Source: SM23-73-3 sp964580215 (GTDB taxonomy: Bacteria; Zixibacteria; MSB-5A5; SM1-73). Taken from it: 22,283 nt of DNA. The translations under genes were made by a program, and so were the position numbers. Numbering within the stretch: position 1 is the first letter of the stretch; each line of letters begins with the position of its first letter. This document shows positions 19,272 through 22,283 of this stretch, in pieces. The stretch spans positions 1 to 22,283 of the forward strand of contig CAZOJT010000050.1 of NCBI GenBank assembly GCA_964580215.1. The letters run 5' to 3'. The notes beneath the pieces were generated by a model, which was not told where the DNA came from, did no database searches, and saw only the letters and a program-made list of their open reading frames with translations.

Positions 19272-22064
19272 ATGAGATACAGCGTCATAAGAATGCTTTT
19301 TTTCATCTTCCTTTTCACTTTAACCTGGCACCTTAGCTCCTCTGCGGTTTGCCTTACGCCGGAGGTGGTGGAGAAACTCAGAAAGGAGGGAAGGCTGGAG
19401 GAGTGGGTGAGCCGATGGGAGTCTGCTGCAAAGCGAGGGATGTATGAAAAGACTCCCGATCAACTGATAAGGTTGGCGAAGAGGAGTTTCGCAGTGGCGG
19501 AAACCCTGAGACCTCTTGTTCTCTGTGTGGATTTCAGCGACAATGTGCATACCCATGACACCAGTGAATTCTCTACGCTCCTCTTCTCCAAGGACTTCAC
19601 CTTTCCCACCGGCAGTTTCAGGGACTATTATCTGGAGAACTCTTATGGAGAACACGATCCTAATGGGGGCGTACATGGATGGGTGAGAGTGGACTCGAGT
19701 TATGCCTATTATACCGCGGGGCAGAACGGGCTAGGTCCTTATCCTCGCAATGCTCAGAAGTTAGTCCAAGATGCATTGGCTGCCGCTGATGATTCTGTGA
19801 ATTTTGCGGACTATGACTATAATGGCGATTTATGGATCGACGGTTTGATTGTTGTGCACGCTGGTCCTGGATCTGAGGAGACTCACGACGACTGGGACAT
19901 CTGGTCGCATCGCTGGGCAGTCGGCACACACTGGAGAGATGGCGTTAGGATAAACACGTACACCATGCAGCCAGAGGTACATCCAGGGGGAGCTTTAATC
20001 GATATCGGCGTCTTCTGCCATGAGTGGGGGCATGATTTGGGGATTCACTGGGAGGAATACGATACAGATTACAGCTCATGGGGATTAGGTGATTGGAGCG
20101 TGATGGCGTCCGGCTGTTTTAATGATGATGGAAAAAGACCAGCGCACCATAGTGCCTATTGTAAATATTATTTAGGTTGGACAGATGTCATCTCACTTGG
20201 ATCAAATCAAACCGACGTGGAAATCGTTCAGGCTGAGACTTCACCTGTTTCTTATCGGCTCTGGACCTCAGGGTTAGGGGGCAGCCAGTTCTTCATGGTT
20301 GAGAACAGACAGAAGACTGGTTTTGATTCCCATTTGCCTGGTAGTGGCTTGTTGATCTACCACGTGGATGTGGTCATGTCTGGTAATGACAATGAATGGT
20401 GCCCGGGAAGCCCACCTACCCAGCATTACAAGACCGCTTTAGAGCAGGCAGATGGAGAGTTTCAGTTAGAGGGATGCTATGGGTTTGGCCAAAATAAAGG
20501 GGACTGGAGTGATCCCTTCCCGGGAAACCTAAACAAAAGAGCTTTTGATGATACCACCATCCCAAGCTCGAGCGATTACTATGACAATCCGACTCAGGTG
20601 GCGGTGTGGAATATATCCAATTCAGATTCGGTGATGTCCGCCAACCTGGATGTAACCTGGTCCAGACCATGTCTGTTTTTGGATAGCTTTACTGTGGATG
20701 ACTCTCCGCCTGGAGGGGATGGAGATGGCAAACCTGAAGCAGGAGAGACGGCGAAGATTTACTTCACCATCTCCAATATCTGGCTCCCCATAAACAACAC
20801 CACCGTAACCGCATCTGCGGACACCGCGGGTATAATCTTCACCCATCCTACCTCTAACCTGGGAACCATTGGAACCGGTGACTCTGTCAATAATTACTCC
20901 GATCCCATCGAGTTGGAGGTGGATCCGCTCTTCCCCGGAAGATTGACCATCTTTACCCTTCGTGTGGAAGGGAATACCACTTCTGGTATCTACACTCTTG
21001 ATTTTGAGGTCGAGCTTTTGGTAGGAAATGCGGAGATTCTTATTGTGGATGATGCGGGTGACTACCTGAGCTACTATACCGGCGCTCTAGACTCTCTAAG
21101 GCAAGTCTACGAGATCTGGGATGCTTACAGCAAAGGGGATCCGGATTTTTCGTTCAGCAGATACAGGTATCTGATCTGGTATACCGGAGATTACCAGACC
21201 GACCTATTCACCCAAGCCCAGGTGGAAAGCTTGATTAGCTTTTTGGATTACGGAGGCAGGCTATTTTTGACCAGCCAGGATGCGGTGGAGGTTCTCTCCG
21301 GCTCCTCTGATTCCTTGGATACGCTGTTTTTGAAAAACTATCTGCATGTGGGCTACGATGGGAACAACATCAAACATCTGGTGGCAGGACAGCCGGGAGA
21401 TGAGATAGGGGACACTCTGTGGATTCGTCCAGAGAAGTATCCGGGAGCCGACAATCAGACCTCCAAGGATAACCTGGTTCCTGACACTGAGGCGGATACG
21501 GTTCTGGTTTACGCCAACAGCGGATTTACCCCCACCGACTTGGTTGCCGGCACTAAATTTCAAAATGACTTCTTCAAGGTGGTGGTGTTTGGATTTGGAT
21601 TCGAGGCAATAAATTCAAGCGGGAGTGAATTTCACGGGGAGTGGCTGAGCAAGCCGCATTTTGTGATGGATAGGGTATTAAATTGGCTGAGGGGATCCTC
21701 AGATGTCTTCGATTGGGGAGAAGAGTTAGTTAACTTGCCCAAAGCCATTCAGCTTTATCAGAACTATCCCAACCCCTTCAATCCGGTGACCAGTATTCGG
21801 TATACAGTAGGCAGTAGGCAGACAAAGACAGTGGATGGTTCACAGTTCATGGTTCATGGTCCCGTCCACATTACCCTCAAGATATATAATGTTCTGGGGC
21901 AGATGGTGAGGATTTTGGTGGATGAGGAGAAGCTTCCGGGAAGCTACACGGTCATCTGGAATGGAAAGGATCAGAAAGGATACGAGGTCTCCAGCGGAAT
22001 ATATTTCTACCAGCTAAAGACAAAAGACCACTCTGAGGTTAAGAAGATGGTTTTATTGAAATAG
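19272..22064 (+). CDS. Secreted M6-family metalloprotease with C-terminal sorting domain
   Basis: A 930-aa exported zinc protease. A signal peptide lies at 1-26 (MRYSVIRMLFFIFLFTL...SSSA). The catalytic domain of the immune-inhibitor-A type spans about 75-470; the zinc motif HEWGH is at 250-254, and the Met-turn WSVMASG follows at about 275-281. A DYDYNGDLWIDGLIVVHAG block precedes them. Next are a beta-rich middle (about 480-600) and an approximately 200-aa region starting ILIVDDAGDYLSYY that I do not recognise. A C-terminal FlgD/T9SS-type sorting domain begins at QLYQNYPNPFNP (about 834-845) and ends in KKMVLLK. The ATG at 19272 has GGAG 6 bp upstream and starts a good signal peptide, so the longer frame from 19182 is rejected. 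A repeat-derived insert interrupts the sorting domain (21805-21860). Confidence 0.92.
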   Translation: MRYSVIRMLFFIFLFTLTWHLSSSAVCLTPEVVEKLRKEGRLEEWVSRWESAAKRGMYEKTPDQLIRLAKRSFAVAETLRPLVLCVDFSDNVHTHDTSEFSTLLFSKDFTFPTGSFRDYYLENSYGEHDPNGGVHGWVRVDSSYAYYTAGQNGLGPYPRNAQKLVQDALAAADDSVNFADYDYNGDLWIDGLIVVHAGPGSEETHDDWDIWSHRWAVGTHWRDGVRINTYTMQPEVHPGGALIDIGVFCHEWGHDLGIHWEEYDTDYSSWGLGDWSVMASGCFNDDGKRPAHHSAYCKYYLGWTDVISLGSNQTDVEIVQAETSPVSYRLWTSGLGGSQFFMVENRQKTGFDSHLPGSGLLIYHVDVVMSGNDNEWCPGSPPTQHYKTALEQADGEFQLEGCYGFGQNKGDWSDPFPGNLNKRAFDDTTIPSSSDYYDNPTQVAVWNISNSDSVMSANLDVTWSRPCLFLDSFTVDDSPPGGDGDGKPEAGETAKIYFTISNIWLPINNTTVTASADTAGIIFTHPTSNLGTIGTGDSVNNYSDPIELEVDPLFPGRLTIFTLRVEGNTTSGIYTLDFEVELLVGNAEILIVDDAGDYLSYYTGALDSLRQVYEIWDAYSKGDPDFSFSRYRYLIWYTGDYQTDLFTQAQVESLISFLDYGGRLFLTSQDAVEVLSGSSDSLDTLFLKNYLHVGYDGNNIKHLVAGQPGDEIGDTLWIRPEKYPGADNQTSKDNLVPDTEADTVLVYANSGFTPTDLVAGTKFQNDFFKVVVFGFGFEAINSSGSEFHGEWLSKPHFVMDRVLNWLRGSSDVFDWGEELVNLPKAIQLYQNYPNPFNPVTSIRYTVGSRQTKTVDGSQFMVHGPVHITLKIYNVLGQMVRILVDEEKLPGSYTVIWNGKDQKGYEVSSGIYFYQLKTKDHSEVKKMVLLK
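21805..21860 (+). repeat. Repeat-derived insert within the metalloprotease sorting domain
   Basis: CAGTAGGCAGTAGGCAG (21805-21821) and GTTCATGGTTCATGG (21845-21859) are tandem direct repeats of a type seen elsewhere in non-coding DNA. They encode VGSRQTKTVDGSQFMVHG between SIRYT and PVHITLKIYNVLG, in frame. Confidence 0.65.
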
Positions 22065-22283
22065 GTTTGACTCACTCGCACTTCTTCGAACACAAAAATG
22101 GTAGCCGCAGGTCATTTGACTTCCTATGGATCCAAATGGACAAATGAGCTCCAGCCTGCGATCAAGGATCAGTTTTGTAGGTCGGATATGTCCAGCCAGC
22201 GGCGGGACTATCCGACATTTTGTTTCCATTCTTGGTTTAATGGAAGTTTCGTGTTGGTAAAAAGGTTAGATTTAGTTGATAAT
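22065..22283. other. 3' intergenic region with inverted repeats
   Basis: After the metalloprotease stop, CGCAGG...CATTTG (about 22106-22120) pairs with CAAATG...CCTGCG (about 22140-22161). TGTAGGTCGGATA (about 22176-22188) pairs imperfectly with TATCCGACA (about 22210-22218). No T-rich terminator tract and no gene are visible to the window edge. Confidence 0.5.

Noticed and set aside
1..22283. tRNA, rRNA or known riboswitch genes
   Set aside because: I looked through all gaps and saw no tRNA-like cloverleaf with a TTC-arm, no rRNA segments and no recognisable riboswitch core.

Overview
The window looks like a chromosomal segment of an uncultivated bacterium of the FCB (Fibrobacteres-Chlorobi-Bacteroidetes) superphylum, for example a Zixibacteria/KSB1/WOR-3-type candidate lineage. 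The main evidence is the large secreted metalloprotease at the right end. It finishes in the NYPNPFNP...GIYFYQL...KKMVLLK type of sorting domain typical of those groups. The lineage call is inference; no rRNA, tRNA or other phylogenetic marker is present.

Layout. 1-2700 is a mobile-element zone: the remains of an IS4-family transposase gene (1-1161, plus strand, 5' end outside the window) next to a nearly intact IS256-family element (about 1262-2698, transposase on the minus strand, with inverted repeats and its own promoter). From 2794 to 18745 every gene lies on the minus strand: a sugar nucleotidyltransferase/phosphohexomutase-like fusion, an MtnX-like HAD phosphatase, a TauE/SafE exporter with its DUF1634 partner, an S41 C-terminal-processing peptidase, thymidylate kinase, an inositol-lipid group (inositol-3-phosphate synthase, CDP-alcohol phosphatidyltransferase, PAP2 membrane enzyme), RsmI, a possible accessory pair (zinc-ribbon protein and FRG-domain protein), a B12-binding-type radical SAM protein and NadE. 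The secreted M6-type metalloprotease is divergent, on the plus strand (19272-22064).

The most unusual feature is not a gene. A 20-bp near-palindrome, ATGCGTATGCATTCATACGA (or with CACT in the centre), occurs eight times plus one decayed copy, in both orientations: at 34, 257, 543, 834, 955, 1203, 1333 and 8043, with the decayed copy at 5522. Five copies lie inside the IS4 transposase. Deleting exactly 20 nt at each of the five restores the transposase reading frame with its motifs, so these are true insertions of a 20-bp unit and not ancestral sequence. One copy provides the present C-terminus of the IS256 transposase. Another sits in the loop of a different palindrome.

The window is also crowded with other short palindromic repeat families: CCCGCCAAAGGCGGG, GTAGGGGCG..., GTCAGGAC..., GGTCGGGGGTT... 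and the repeat whose spurious translation reads CHSERSEES. Several of these enter protein-coding sequence at tolerant places: C-termini of NadE and the HAD phosphatase, a linker of the sugar nucleotidyltransferase fusion, and the sorting domain of the metalloprotease. The general picture is a genome shaped by continuing insertion of very small palindromic units, with selection removing them from essential coding regions and leaving them in dead transposons, linkers, gene ends and intergenic DNA.
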